Part shown: piece by piece, positions 33,902 to 41,763 of the stretch | Layout of the letters: every line of letters begins with the position of its first letter | Position numbering within the stretch: the first letter of the stretch is position 1 | Assembly: GCF_014651995.1 (NCBI RefSeq) | Contig: NZ_BMXY01000001.1 | Coordinates: forward strand, 1,240,001-1,304,000 | From: Cognatilysobacter xinjiangensis | GTDB taxonomy: Bacteria; Pseudomonadota; Gammaproteobacteria; Xanthomonadales; Xanthomonadaceae | Direction: 5' to 3' | DNA: 64,000 nucleotides | The notes under the pieces: generated by a model | The model's input: only the letters and a program-made list of their open reading frames with translations | Databases searched by the model: none | What the model was told of the DNA's origin: nothing | Translations under genes and position numbers: made by a program

Positions 33902-34597
33902 ATGCACGATCACATCCTGAAAAGCTACGACGCCGAGCAGAAGCGCCTGCTCGACGAGACCCTGCGCATGGGCGAGATGGCCGCGGCGCAGCTGGAGGCT
34001 GCACTGGACGTCGTGCAGCGCCGCGACGACAAGGCCGCGGCCCGCATCGTCGCAAACGACGAGGCGATCGACGCCCTCGAGCACGAGGTCAGCCATGACG
34101 TGATGAAGCTGGCCCTGCGCGGCCCGATGGCGCGCGATCTGCGCGAGATCCTCGCGGCGATTCGCATCGCCGCGGACATCGAGCGCATCGGCGACTACGC
34201 CGCGAACGTCGCCAAGCGCTCGATGGCGCTCAACACCGCGCCGGCGCTGCCGCACGTCGCCGGCCTGCAGCTGATCGGCCGCCTCGCGGTGAAGCAGGTG
34301 CGCGACGTGATGGCCGCCTACCGCGACTGCGACGTCGAGGCCGCCCAGCGCGTGCGGGCGTCGGACGCCGAGATCGACGCCGCCTACACCGGCCTGTTCC
34401 GCGAGCTGCTGACCTACATGATGGAGGACGCGCGCGCGATCACGCCCTGCACGCACCTGCTGTTCATGGCGAAGAACATCGAGCGCATCGGCGACCACGC
34501 CACCAACATCGCCGAGAACGTGTGGTTCCTCGTGCGCGGCGACGACGCCCTGCCCCCGCGCGAGAAGGCGGACGAGAGCAATACCGCGACGCTCTAG
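33902..34597 (+). CDS. phoU: Phosphate transport system accessory protein PhoU
   Basis: A 231-residue all-helical protein with two PhoU repeats, each with an E/DxxxD metal motif (IERIGDYAANVAK and IERIGDHATNIAENV). It links PstSCAB state to the PhoR sensor and keeps the Pho regulon off when phosphate is ample. It is the last gene of the operon. No phoB or phoR is in this window. Confidence 0.96.
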   Translation: MHDHILKSYDAEQKRLLDETLRMGEMAAAQLEAALDVVQRRDDKAAARIVANDEAIDALEHEVSHDVMKLALRGPMARDLREILAAIRIAADIERIGDYAANVAKRSMALNTAPALPHVAGLQLIGRLAVKQVRDVMAAYRDCDVEAAQRVRASDAEIDAAYTGLFRELLTYMMEDARAITPCTHLLFMAKNIERIGDHATNIAENVWFLVRGDDALPPREKADESNTATL

Positions 34598-34688
34598 GCA
34601 CGACCGGGACGCGACTCACGCCGCAGCGGCGACGACCGGCCAAGCCCGCGTCTGCTAGGCTGCCGGCCCGCTCATCGCCGTAACGCCC

Positions 34689-35312
34689 GTGCCTTCACTC
34701 GCCACCCGTTTCCGCGGCTTCCTGCCCGTCGTCGTCGACGTCGAGACGGGGGGCTTCGACTGGAACCGGCACGCGCTGCTGGAAATCGCCGTCGTGCCGC
34801 TGGACCTCGATGAGGACGGCCGGCTGGTGCGCTGCCCGACGACCAGTGCGCACGTGGTGCCGGCGCCGGGCACGGAGATCGACCCGAAATCGCTCGCGGT
34901 TACCGGGATCATCATCGACCACCCTTTCCGCGACGCGAAGCATGAGAAGCAGGCGCTGGACGTGGTGTTCGCGCCCGTGCGCGCGGCGATGAAGAAGCAC
35001 GGCTGCCAGCGAGCGATCCTCGTCGGCCACAACGCGCACTTCGACCTCAACTTCCTCAATGCGGCGGTCGCGCGTTCCAACCATCCACGCAACCCGTTCC
35101 ACCCGTTCAGCGTATTCGACACTGTGACGCTCGGCGGCGTGGCCTACGGGCAGACGGTACTGGGCCGGGCGCTGCAGGCGGCCGGCATCGAGTGGAACGC
35201 GGAGGAAGCGCACTCGGCCGTCTACGACGCCGAGCGCACGGCCGAGCTGTTCTGCAGGATCGTCAACAGCTGGCCGATGCTCGGCGGGCCGGGGCCGGCG
35301 CGAACGGACTGA
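34689..35312 (+). CDS. rnt: Ribonuclease T
   Basis: A 207-residue DEDDh 3'-5' exonuclease trimming tRNA CCA ends and stable RNA 3' ends. Catalytic residues are D17 and E19 in VVDVETGGF, the Asp of [12 protein letters not shown] and the His/Asp of [29 protein letters not shown] is specific to RNase T. The start is GTG 34689. It stands alone on the plus strand between phoU and the minus-strand rnr-rlmB group. Confidence 0.95.
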   Translation: MPSLATRFRGFLPVVVDVETGGFDWNRHALLEIAVVPLDLDEDGRLVRCPTTSAHVVPAPGTEIDPKSLAVTGIIIDHPFRDAKHEKQALDVVFAPVRAAMKKHGCQRAILVGHNAHFDLNFLNAAVARSNHPRNPFHPFSVFDTVTLGGVAYGQTVLGRALQAAGIEWNAEEAHSAVYDAERTAELFCRIVNSWPMLGGPGPARTD

Positions 35313-35327
35313 TCCGGCTTCGGGCGC

Positions 35328-35606
35328 TCAGCCCGCGCCGCGGCCCCGTTCGCGAAGCGAGCGGACGATGCCGTAGAGGCTGACGATCACCCAGGCGAGT
35401 TCCAGCAGGAACACCGACAGGTTGAAGGTGCCGAACAACGACACCAGGATGCCGGCGGCGCCGAACAGGTTGAGTAGCTGGTAGACCAGCCCGGTACCGG
35501 AAAGGCGGCGCGTCTGCAGGAGCACGAAGGCGAGCAGGATCGACAGCGTGCCGCCGAGACCGACGACGTCGTACCAGTGCAGCGCGATCAGGGCATCGCT
35601 TTCCAT
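35328..35606 (-). CDS. Small three-helix membrane protein
   Basis: A 92-residue protein of the CBU_0592-like type. Three hydrophobic helices are visible (VVGLGGTLSILLAFVLLQ, LVYQLLNLFGAAGILVSLFG, LSVFLLELAWVIVSLYGIV) with an Arg-rich end. Its ATG overlaps the rlmB stop (TGATG), so it is co-expressed with rlmB. The function is unknown. Confidence 0.8.
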   Translation of the reverse strand: MESDALIALHWYDVVGLGGTLSILLAFVLLQTRRLSGTGLVYQLLNLFGAAGILVSLFGTFNLSVFLLELAWVIVSLYGIVRSLRERGRGAG

Positions 35607-36367
35607 CAGCGCACGCTCCTCTGCCGTACGGCTTCGAACAGGGTGATGCCCGTGGCCACGGACACGTTGAGGCTCTCGACGCCCGTCTGCGCGGCGCCCG
35701 GCATCGGGATCGACACCAGCCCGTCGCAGGTCTCGCGGGTCAGGCGACGCAGGCCGTCCGCCTCGCCGCCGAGCACCAGCCCGACGTTGCCGCGCATGTC
35801 GATGCCGTAGACGTCGCCGGCGGCGTCGCCCGCCAGCCCGTAGAGCCAGACACCGAGCTGCTGCAGCTCCTTCATGGTGCGCGCGAGGTTGGTGACCGGC
35901 ACGATCGGCACCGCGTCCGCGGCACCCGCGGAGGTCTTGCGGACGGTCGCGTTGACCTGCACCGACTTGTCCTTGGGGATCACCACCGCCGTGACACCGG
36001 CTGCGGCCGCGCTGCGCAGGCAGGCGCCGAGGTTGTGCGGGTCCTGCACGCCGTCCAGCAGCAGCAGCAGCGCCTTGCCCTCCGCCGCTTCGACCAGCCC
36101 GGACAGCTCGTTCTCGCTCCACGTGCGCGCCGCGGCATAGCGCGCGATCGCGCCCTGGTGACGCAGGCCGCCGGCCGCACCGTCAAGCGCCTGCTGCGCC
36201 ACGCGCCGCACGGGAATGTCGAGCCGGCGCGCCTGCGATTCGATGTCCTGGATCCGCGGATTCTTCGCCCCCGCCTCCAGCAGCACTTCACGCACGTGCT
36301 CGGCGTCGTTCTGGAGCGCCGCCGACACGGCGTTGATGCCGGCAATCCACTGGTTCTGTTTGCTCAT
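35606..36367 (-). CDS. rlmB: 23S rRNA (guanosine-2251-2'-O)-methyltransferase
   Basis: A 253-residue SPOUT methyltransferase. The N-terminal substrate-binding domain (GINAVSAALQND) and the knotted C-terminal domain (LLDGVQDPHNLGACLRSA, VLGGEADGLRRLT, VESLNVSVATGI) are clear. It modifies Gm2251 of 23S rRNA. It is found next to rnr in many gammaproteobacteria, here separated by a VOC gene. Confidence 0.96.
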   Translation of the reverse strand: MSKQNQWIAGINAVSAALQNDAEHVREVLLEAGAKNPRIQDIESQARRLDIPVRRVAQQALDGAAGGLRHQGAIARYAAARTWSENELSGLVEAAEGKALLLLLDGVQDPHNLGACLRSAAAAGVTAVVIPKDKSVQVNATVRKTSAGAADAVPIVPVTNLARTMKELQQLGVWLYGLAGDAAGDVYGIDMRGNVGLVLGGEADGLRRLTRETCDGLVSIPMPGAAQTGVESLNVSVATGITLFEAVRQRSVR

Positions 36368-36424
36368 CCGGCTATTGTGCCGCGCCGGGACGCGCGGCGC
36401 CCGCGAAATCTCGGCGGACGCCGG

Positions 36425-36850
36425 CTACGCGTCGCGCGGCGGCCATCCGGGGTTGTAGACCACCTCCCAGAGATGGCCGTCCGGATCGCTGAAGTAGGCG
36501 GCGTAACCGCCCCAGAACGTGTCGCCCGCCGGCTTGACCACGCGGGCGCCTGCGCCGACAGCCTGCGCCATCACGGCGTCGACATCGTGCCGTGAAGCGA
36601 CGTTGTGCCCGAGCGACATCGGCGCCGTGCCGGCAGGTGCGAGCTCGAGGCCCGCGTCCGCCGCCAGGCTCGAACGTGGCCACAGCGCGAGACGGAACGC
36701 GGGCCCCAGGTCGAAGAACGCGACGGCGCCGTGCTCGAATTCCGTGCCGACGATGCCGTCGGTCGCCAACCCGAGGCCATCGCGGTAGAACGCGACGGCC
36801 CGGTCCAGATCCTCGACCGCGAGGGTCAATACGTTGATGCGCGGCTGCAC
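36425..36850 (-). CDS. VOC (glyoxalase/bleomycin resistance) superfamily protein
   Basis: A 141-residue protein of two beta-alpha-beta-beta-beta units. INVLTLAVEDLDRAVAFYRDGLGL and the C-terminal GYAAYFSDPDGHLWEVVYNP with the metal-ligand Glu are diagnostic. The reaction is unknown. It lies 11 bases downstream of rnr on the same strand and probably shares its transcript. Confidence 0.9.
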   Translation of the reverse strand: MQPRINVLTLAVEDLDRAVAFYRDGLGLATDGIVGTEFEHGAVAFFDLGPAFRLALWPRSSLAADAGLELAPAGTAPMSLGHNVASRHDVDAVMAQAVGAGARVVKPAGDTFWGGYAAYFSDPDGHLWEVVYNPGWPPRDA

Positions 36851-36861
36851 GACGGGCCGGC

Positions 36862-39318
36862 TCAGTAAGGCTGCTTCTTGCGCCTGGCCGGCTGTCCGCG
36901 CGGCGGCGGCGCCTTGGCGCCCGCGTCGCCCTCCAGCAGGCGGAAGTCGATGCGGCGGTCTTCCACGCTGGCCTTGAGCACGACGATGCGCACGCGGTCG
37001 CCGAGGCGGTACTCCTTGCCGCGGCGGTCGCCCGTGAGCGTCTTGCGGATCGGGTCGAAGCGGTAGAAATCGTTCGGCAGCTGGGTGACGTGAACCAGGC
37101 CGTTCACCTTGGAATCGTCGAGCTCGATGAACAGGCCGAAGCTGGTCACGCCGCTGATCGTGCCCTCGAATTCGCCGCCGACGTGCTGCTCCATCCAGGC
37201 CGCGCGGTAGCGCTCGTCGACCTCGCGCTGCGCTTCATCGGCGCGGCGCGACTTCTCCGAGCATTCGAGCGACAGCTGCGCCATCGCACTCGGCGAGTAC
37301 TTGAACTTCTCCGGCTTCGCGCCGCTGAGCGCGTGCTTGATCGCGCGGTGCACCAGCAGGTCGGCATAGCGGCGGATCGGCGAGGTGAAGTGCGCGTAGG
37401 CCTCCAGCGCGAGGCCGAAGTGGCCGACGTTTCCGGGCGAGTACACCGCCAGCGACTGGCTCCGCAGCAGCACGGATTCCAGCAGCGCGGCGTCGGGCCG
37501 GTCGCGGATCTTCTTGAGCAGCGCGGTGAAGTCGCGCGGCTCGACCTTCGCCCAGGCCGGCATCTTCAGGCCGAATTCCTTGAGGAACTCGAGCAGGTCC
37601 TCGTACTTCTGCTCCGGCGGGCGCTCGTGGATGCGGTACGGCGCCGGGACGTCCGCGCGCAGCAGGAACTTCGCCGCCTCCACGTTGGCGGCGATCATGC
37701 ATTCCTCGATGAGCTTGTGCGCGTCGTTGCGCTGGATCATCCCCGCCTGCGTGACTTCGCCCTGCGGGCCGAGCACGAATCGCACTTCGCTCGACTCGAA
37801 CTCGATCGCGCCGCGCTTCTCGCGGGCGCGCACCAGCACGCGGAACAGGTCGTGCAGATTGCGGATCTGCGGCAGCAGGCTGCCGACGACCTGCAGTGCG
37901 TCGGTCTTCGCTTCTTCGGTCACGTCGTCGCCGATCGCATTCCAGACCTGCGTGTAGGTCAGGCGGGCATGCGAGTGCATGACGGCTTCGTAGAATTTCG
38001 AGTCGGTCACCTGTCCCTTGCGGTCGACCTGCATGTCGCAGACGAAGCAGAGGCGGTCGACCTTGGGCTTGAGCGAGCAGATGCCGTTGGACAGCGTCTC
38101 CGGCAGCATCGGCACGACGAAGCCGGGGAAGTACACGGAGGTCGCGCGCTTCTGGGCCTCGTCGTCCAGCGGCGTGCCGGGCTTGACGTAGTTCGAAACG
38201 TCGGCGATCGCCACGATCAGCCGGAAGCCGTCGCGGTTGGGCTCGCACCAGACCGCGTCGTCGAAATCCTTCGCATCCTCGCCGTCGATGGTGACCAGCG
38301 GGACGCTGCGCAGGTCGACGCACCCGGTCGCGGTTCCGGCGTCGACCTCGATCGGGATCGACGCGGCCTGCTCCATCACCGCCTGCGGGAATTCGTGCGG
38401 GATGTCGTGGCCATGGATGGCCGCCTGCACCGCGAGCGACGCCGTTAGCCGGTCGCCGAGCACGATGAGGATGCGGCCGACCGGCACGTGCTTGCCATCG
38501 GGCATCTCGGTGATCTCGCAGACCACCAGCTGGCCGTTCTGCGCCTCGTTGCGCTCGGCCGGCGGAATCAGGATGTCCTGCTGGATGCGGCGGTCGTCGG
38601 GGATCACGAAACCGACACCGGCGCGTGTCTCGTAGCGGCCGATCAGACGCGTGAGGCGTCGCTCGAGGATCTCGACGATGCCGCCCTCGCGGCGCCCGCG
38701 CCGATCGATGTTGGTGACGTTGGCGAGCACGCGGTCGCCGTGCATCACCTTGCGCATCTCGAACGGCGGCAGGAACAGGTCGTCGCCGTGGCCCGGATCG
38801 GGCTTGAGGAAGCCGAAACCATCGGGATTGGCGATCACCACGCCCGGGACGAGGTCGACCTCCTGCGCCGGCACGTAGCCGCCGCGCCGGTTTTGCAGCA
38901 GCTGGCCGTCGCGCAGCATCGCGCGGAGGCGGAAGCCCAGCGCCTCGCGGCGCTCGTCGTCGGTGATGTCGAGCTTTTCGGCAATGACGTCGATCGGCAG
39001 CGGTCCGTCGGAAGCCGCCAGCAGGTGCAAGATCATTTCGCGGCTGGCGATCGGCTTCTCGTAACGGGCCGCTTCGCGTGCGGCCTGAGGGTCGACCGTC
39101 GGCGCGCCGCCGGCGCCGCGAGGCGCGAGCGGCTTCGGCGGCTCAGGCATCCAGGCCGGGCGCTGCGGGCCGGCACGGCCCTTGGACGGACCCGTACGGG
39201 AGGCGGGTTTCGTCCCGCGGGCGTCGCCGCGCTTGCTCGTGGGACCGCCGGTGGTCGCGTCGCGCGACCCGGACTTGCCTGCGCCGCCACGGCCGCGCGT
39301 AGGGGTTTTCTTCTTCAT
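36862..39318 (-). CDS. rnr: Ribonuclease R
   Basis: An 818-residue RNB-family 3'-5' exoribonuclease degrading structured RNA. In order: a Lys/Arg/Gly-rich start, a winged-helix domain (REMILHLLAASDGPLPIDVI), cold-shock domains, the RNB core with DGEDAKDFDDAVW holding the Mg-binding Asp cluster, an S1 domain (GTISGVTSFGLFIELD) and a basic tail. Length and order match E. coli RNase R. It starts the rnr-VOC-rlmB-membrane protein run. Confidence 0.97.
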   Translation of the reverse strand: MKKKTPTRGRGGAGKSGSRDATTGGPTSKRGDARGTKPASRTGPSKGRAGPQRPAWMPEPPKPLAPRGAGGAPTVDPQAAREAARYEKPIASREMILHLLAASDGPLPIDVIAEKLDITDDERREALGFRLRAMLRDGQLLQNRRGGYVPAQEVDLVPGVVIANPDGFGFLKPDPGHGDDLFLPPFEMRKVMHGDRVLANVTNIDRRGRREGGIVEILERRLTRLIGRYETRAGVGFVIPDDRRIQQDILIPPAERNEAQNGQLVVCEITEMPDGKHVPVGRILIVLGDRLTASLAVQAAIHGHDIPHEFPQAVMEQAASIPIEVDAGTATGCVDLRSVPLVTIDGEDAKDFDDAVWCEPNRDGFRLIVAIADVSNYVKPGTPLDDEAQKRATSVYFPGFVVPMLPETLSNGICSLKPKVDRLCFVCDMQVDRKGQVTDSKFYEAVMHSHARLTYTQVWNAIGDDVTEEAKTDALQVVGSLLPQIRNLHDLFRVLVRAREKRGAIEFESSEVRFVLGPQGEVTQAGMIQRNDAHKLIEECMIAANVEAAKFLLRADVPAPYRIHERPPEQKYEDLLEFLKEFGLKMPAWAKVEPRDFTALLKKIRDRPDAALLESVLLRSQSLAVYSPGNVGHFGLALEAYAHFTSPIRRYADLLVHRAIKHALSGAKPEKFKYSPSAMAQLSLECSEKSRRADEAQREVDERYRAAWMEQHVGGEFEGTISGVTSFGLFIELDDSKVNGLVHVTQLPNDFYRFDPIRKTLTGDRRGKEYRLGDRVRIVVLKASVEDRRIDFRLLEGDAGAKAPPPRGQPARRKKQPY

Positions 39319-39357
39319 GAACAGGATCGTCTCACACGCGCATCAAGACGATGTCGC

Positions 39358-40368
39358 TCAGCGGGCGCCACGCAGCCGCCATGCGGCCCAGACGCAGGAC
39401 CCGAGGACGATGGCGGCGATGACGGCCGCGACGATGCGGAAGCCCTGCTCGCCCGTGTCGAACAGCCGGGACTGGAAGTTCATGCCGAGTACGCCTGCTA
39501 CCGTCGCTGCCAGGCCCATCGCCACCGTGACGACGGTGAGCGTATGCATGGCCTGGTTGGTGCTTTCGGCCGCACGCGAGGTGTAGAGGTCGAAGCTGCC
39601 GTTGACCAGTTCGCGAGCGGCCTCCACCGCGCTCATCACCTGCGTGTAGCGCGCGCTCACGGCGCGGCAGTGGCGCTCGGCGGAGTCCGACTGACCCGGG
39701 TCGAAATCCGGCCGCCCCAGTGCATCGAACAGGTCGCGCTGCGAGGCGAGGTGCCGGCGCAGCTTGGACGCGAGGTGCCGCAGGCCCTGCAACTCGGCGA
39801 GATGGCCCGGCCGCGGTCGCCGCAGTACGACGATCTCGAGACGGTCGAGTGCGCTCTCGAACGCGTCGCGCGCGTCGAGGTAGTCGGTAAGCATGCGATC
39901 GAGCAGGCCGGTGGCGAAGCTGATCGCCTCCAGTCGACCGACGCGCAGGTGGTCGGCCTCGTTGTCGAGCACGTCGCCGATGAAATCGACGGGCTGCCTG
40001 TGCACCGTCACCACGATGTTCGGCCCGATGCCGACGGCCACCGGCTCGTGCGTGGCGCGACGGCCGTCATGCCAGTTCAGCGCGTGCACGTGCAGGTACT
40101 TCCAGCCCTCGGCGATGGCGATGCCCAGCGGCGTACCGCCGCGCGGGTCGAGCCGATGCGGGTCGGCGCCAAGGTCGCCCAGTGCCTCGGCACCGTCGTC
40201 GGCCACCACGTCCACCCACAGCAACTGGTGGTCGGGCACCGGGCAGGACGCCGAGATCGCGCCCGGCTCGATCTCGCGGCTGGGCTGGTCGCGCTCGAAA
40301 AGCATTGCGCGCACGCGCGGGCCGCCATCGTCGGTGGCGGCAGACAGCGCTTCGATGCGTTGGGACAT
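39358..40368 (-). CDS. CorA/ZntB-family divalent cation transporter
   Basis: A 336-residue protein with a long soluble N-terminal domain and two C-terminal helices. The first helix ends in GVLGMNF, the GMN pore signature of the 2-TM-GxN family. ATG 40368 is chosen because AGGAGGTG lies just upstream. It probably moves Mg2+ or another divalent metal; the metal cannot be told. The divergent RES-domain gene starts 108 bases away. Confidence 0.88.
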   Translation of the reverse strand: MSQRIEALSAATDDGGPRVRAMLFERDQPSREIEPGAISASCPVPDHQLLWVDVVADDGAEALGDLGADPHRLDPRGGTPLGIAIAEGWKYLHVHALNWHDGRRATHEPVAVGIGPNIVVTVHRQPVDFIGDVLDNEADHLRVGRLEAISFATGLLDRMLTDYLDARDAFESALDRLEIVVLRRPRPGHLAELQGLRHLASKLRRHLASQRDLFDALGRPDFDPGQSDSAERHCRAVSARYTQVMSAVEAARELVNGSFDLYTSRAAESTNQAMHTLTVVTVAMGLAATVAGVLGMNFQSRLFDTGEQGFRIVAAVIAAIVLGSCVWAAWRLRGAR

Positions 40369-40476
40369 GCGACACCTCCTGGGCAAGCGGCTGAAGCTTC
40401 ACGGTCGCCATGACGAGGCCTTGTTAAAACGCCGGCCGTGACGCCCTGCGTCGAACCGTCATCAGCGAGGATCGCC

Positions 40477-41100
40477 ATGAACATGCCCGACACGCCGGCA
40501 CCCACCACCGAACAGGACCTGGACAAGGCGCTCAAGGACACCTTTCCCGCCAGCGACCCGCTGTCGGCGACCGCGCATCTCACCGCGACCCCGACGACCG
40601 ACCACCTCGACGCCGCCGAGCGCAGCTCCGACCACCCGGGTACCGTCGCGATCTACCGCGTCGTCGACGAGGCGCAGAAGGAAAAGCCCTTCGCCGCGAA
40701 CGGCAACAAGGCCGGGCGCTGGACGTCCGACGGCACGCCCGCGGTCTATGCCTCGCTGTCGCCGGCCGGGGCGCTGCTCGAATACCTCGCCCATTGCGAC
40801 GAGGCCGTGCCGGAGTCGGCTTACCTCGCCAAGGCGCACGTGCCGCGCGACCGCATGTGGGTGGCGCAGAACTATCCGTCGACCTGGCGCGACTATCCCT
40901 ATCGCGGTGACGTGCAGCAGGTGGGCGATGCCTGGTCGCGGTCGCACCAATCCCTGGCGGCGCAGGTACCCAGCGCGCTTTGCGACGAGTCCTGCAACGT
41001 CGTGATCAACCCCGAGCATGTCGACGCGCCGCTGATCCAGGGCCTGCACGTTTCGCCGATCCGCATCGACCCGCGGTTGCGGCGTGCCACCGGCGGCTGA
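40477..41100 (+). CDS. RES-domain protein (NAD+ phosphorylase-like), orphan
   Basis: A 207-residue protein. Residues 14-30 hold the motif DLDKALKDTFPASDPLS, found at the N-terminus of some proteobacterial proteins. Residues 58-200 are a RES domain: IYRVV with R61, GRWTSDGTPAVYAS (80-93), E102 in LLEYLAH and VPSALCDESCNVVINPEH. RES toxins of type II systems degrade NAD+. No Xre/DUF2384 antitoxin gene is adjacent, so toxin function is not assumed. The start at 40477 has a GAGG ribosome site. A strong terminator follows. Confidence 0.85.
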   Translation: MNMPDTPAPTTEQDLDKALKDTFPASDPLSATAHLTATPTTDHLDAAERSSDHPGTVAIYRVVDEAQKEKPFAANGNKAGRWTSDGTPAVYASLSPAGALLEYLAHCDEAVPESAYLAKAHVPRDRMWVAQNYPSTWRDYPYRGDVQQVGDAWSRSHQSLAAQVPSALCDESCNVVINPEHVDAPLIQGLHVSPIRIDPRLRRATGG

Positions 41101-41109
41101 CGGCGGATA

Positions 41110-41142
41110 GGAAAAACCCCGCGGAGATCGCGGGGTTTTTCC
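41110..41142. terminator. Bidirectional terminator between convergent genes
   Basis: Perfect 14-bp stem (41110-41123 with 41129-41142), loop GAGAT. A-run on the left and T-run on the right let it stop the RES gene on the plus strand and the 61-residue protein gene on the minus strand. Confidence 0.93.
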
Positions 41143-41150
41143 TTGCCGGC

Positions 41151-41336
41151 TCAGTGGCGGGTCTGACGGTCGCCGCGGTCTCCTTGGCCGGCGCCGGCGT
41201 CGTTCTTCGCGTGCCGCTTCTGGTCCTGCGACAGCGAGCGACCCACGTCGTCGACTTCCTTGAAGCGGCCCTTCTCGTCGCGGCGCACGTAACGCTTGTC
41301 GCCCGGAGTCGGCTCGATCAGTTCTCGCTTGCTCAT
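41151..41336 (-). CDS. Conserved small basic protein (YVRRDEKGRFKE type)
   Basis: A 61-residue hydrophilic protein starting MSKRELIEPTPGDKRYVRRD, then EKGRFKEVDDVGRSLSQD and a QGDRGDRQ tail. Similar small proteins with RYVRRDEKGRFKE occur widely in proteobacteria and have no assigned function. It is too charged for a membrane or secreted role and may bind nucleic acid. It is convergent with the RES gene across a shared terminator. Confidence 0.75.
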   Translation of the reverse strand: MSKRELIEPTPGDKRYVRRDEKGRFKEVDDVGRSLSQDQKRHAKNDAGAGQGDRGDRQTRH

Positions 41337-41406
41337 CGGTCCACGGTCCTCGAAACGGGTGTGGTCGAGCGTCGCGCGGCCGCGGTGAAAGCGCCGACAA
41401 GGCCGC

Positions 41407-41438
41407 AAAAACGAAAAACCCCCGGTTTCCCGAGGGTT
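41407..41438 (-). terminator. Intrinsic terminator of tRNA-Leu
   Basis: A 9-bp stem with one mismatch (41417-41425 with 41430-41438); on the minus strand it is followed by TTTTCGTTTT. It lies 13 bases past the CCA end. Confidence 0.75.
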
Positions 41439-41450
41439 CATCGTCTTGAG

Positions 41451-41535
<85 letters not shown>

Positions 41536-41568
41536 CCGGCCGGCAATGTGTCACCGGCGAGGGCGCGT

Positions 41569-41597
41569 ATGTTCGCCGCCGGTGGACGAGATGTCAA
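41569..41597 (-). promoter_or_regulatory. Promoter of tRNA-Leu
   Basis: On the minus strand, TTGACA (41597-41592, perfect -35), 17-nt spacer and GAACAT (41574-41569, a 3/6 match to the -10). The start would lie about 26 nt before the tRNA. Confidence 0.55.
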
Positions 41598-41682
41598 CGG
41601 CATTTCGCCAAATGTTTTCGCCGGCGACGGTCGCGACCGCTGAGACCCCTGCCGGGGATGCTGGCGGCGTCCAGTGCGCACG

Positions 41683-41688
41683 TAGAAT
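41683..41688 (+). promoter_or_regulatory. Possible -10 element of parC
   Basis: TAGAAT, the -10 hexamer also used at rplU and tRNA-Thr, 75 bases before the parC ATG. No good -35 lies at the proper distance, so this is tentative. Confidence 0.28.
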
Positions 41689-41763
41689 CCCATGCGACAA
41701 CGCAACCCCGCGGGCAGCGCCCGCGCCATCGCGAGCGCCGCTCGCGTCGCCTCACGGAAGTCC

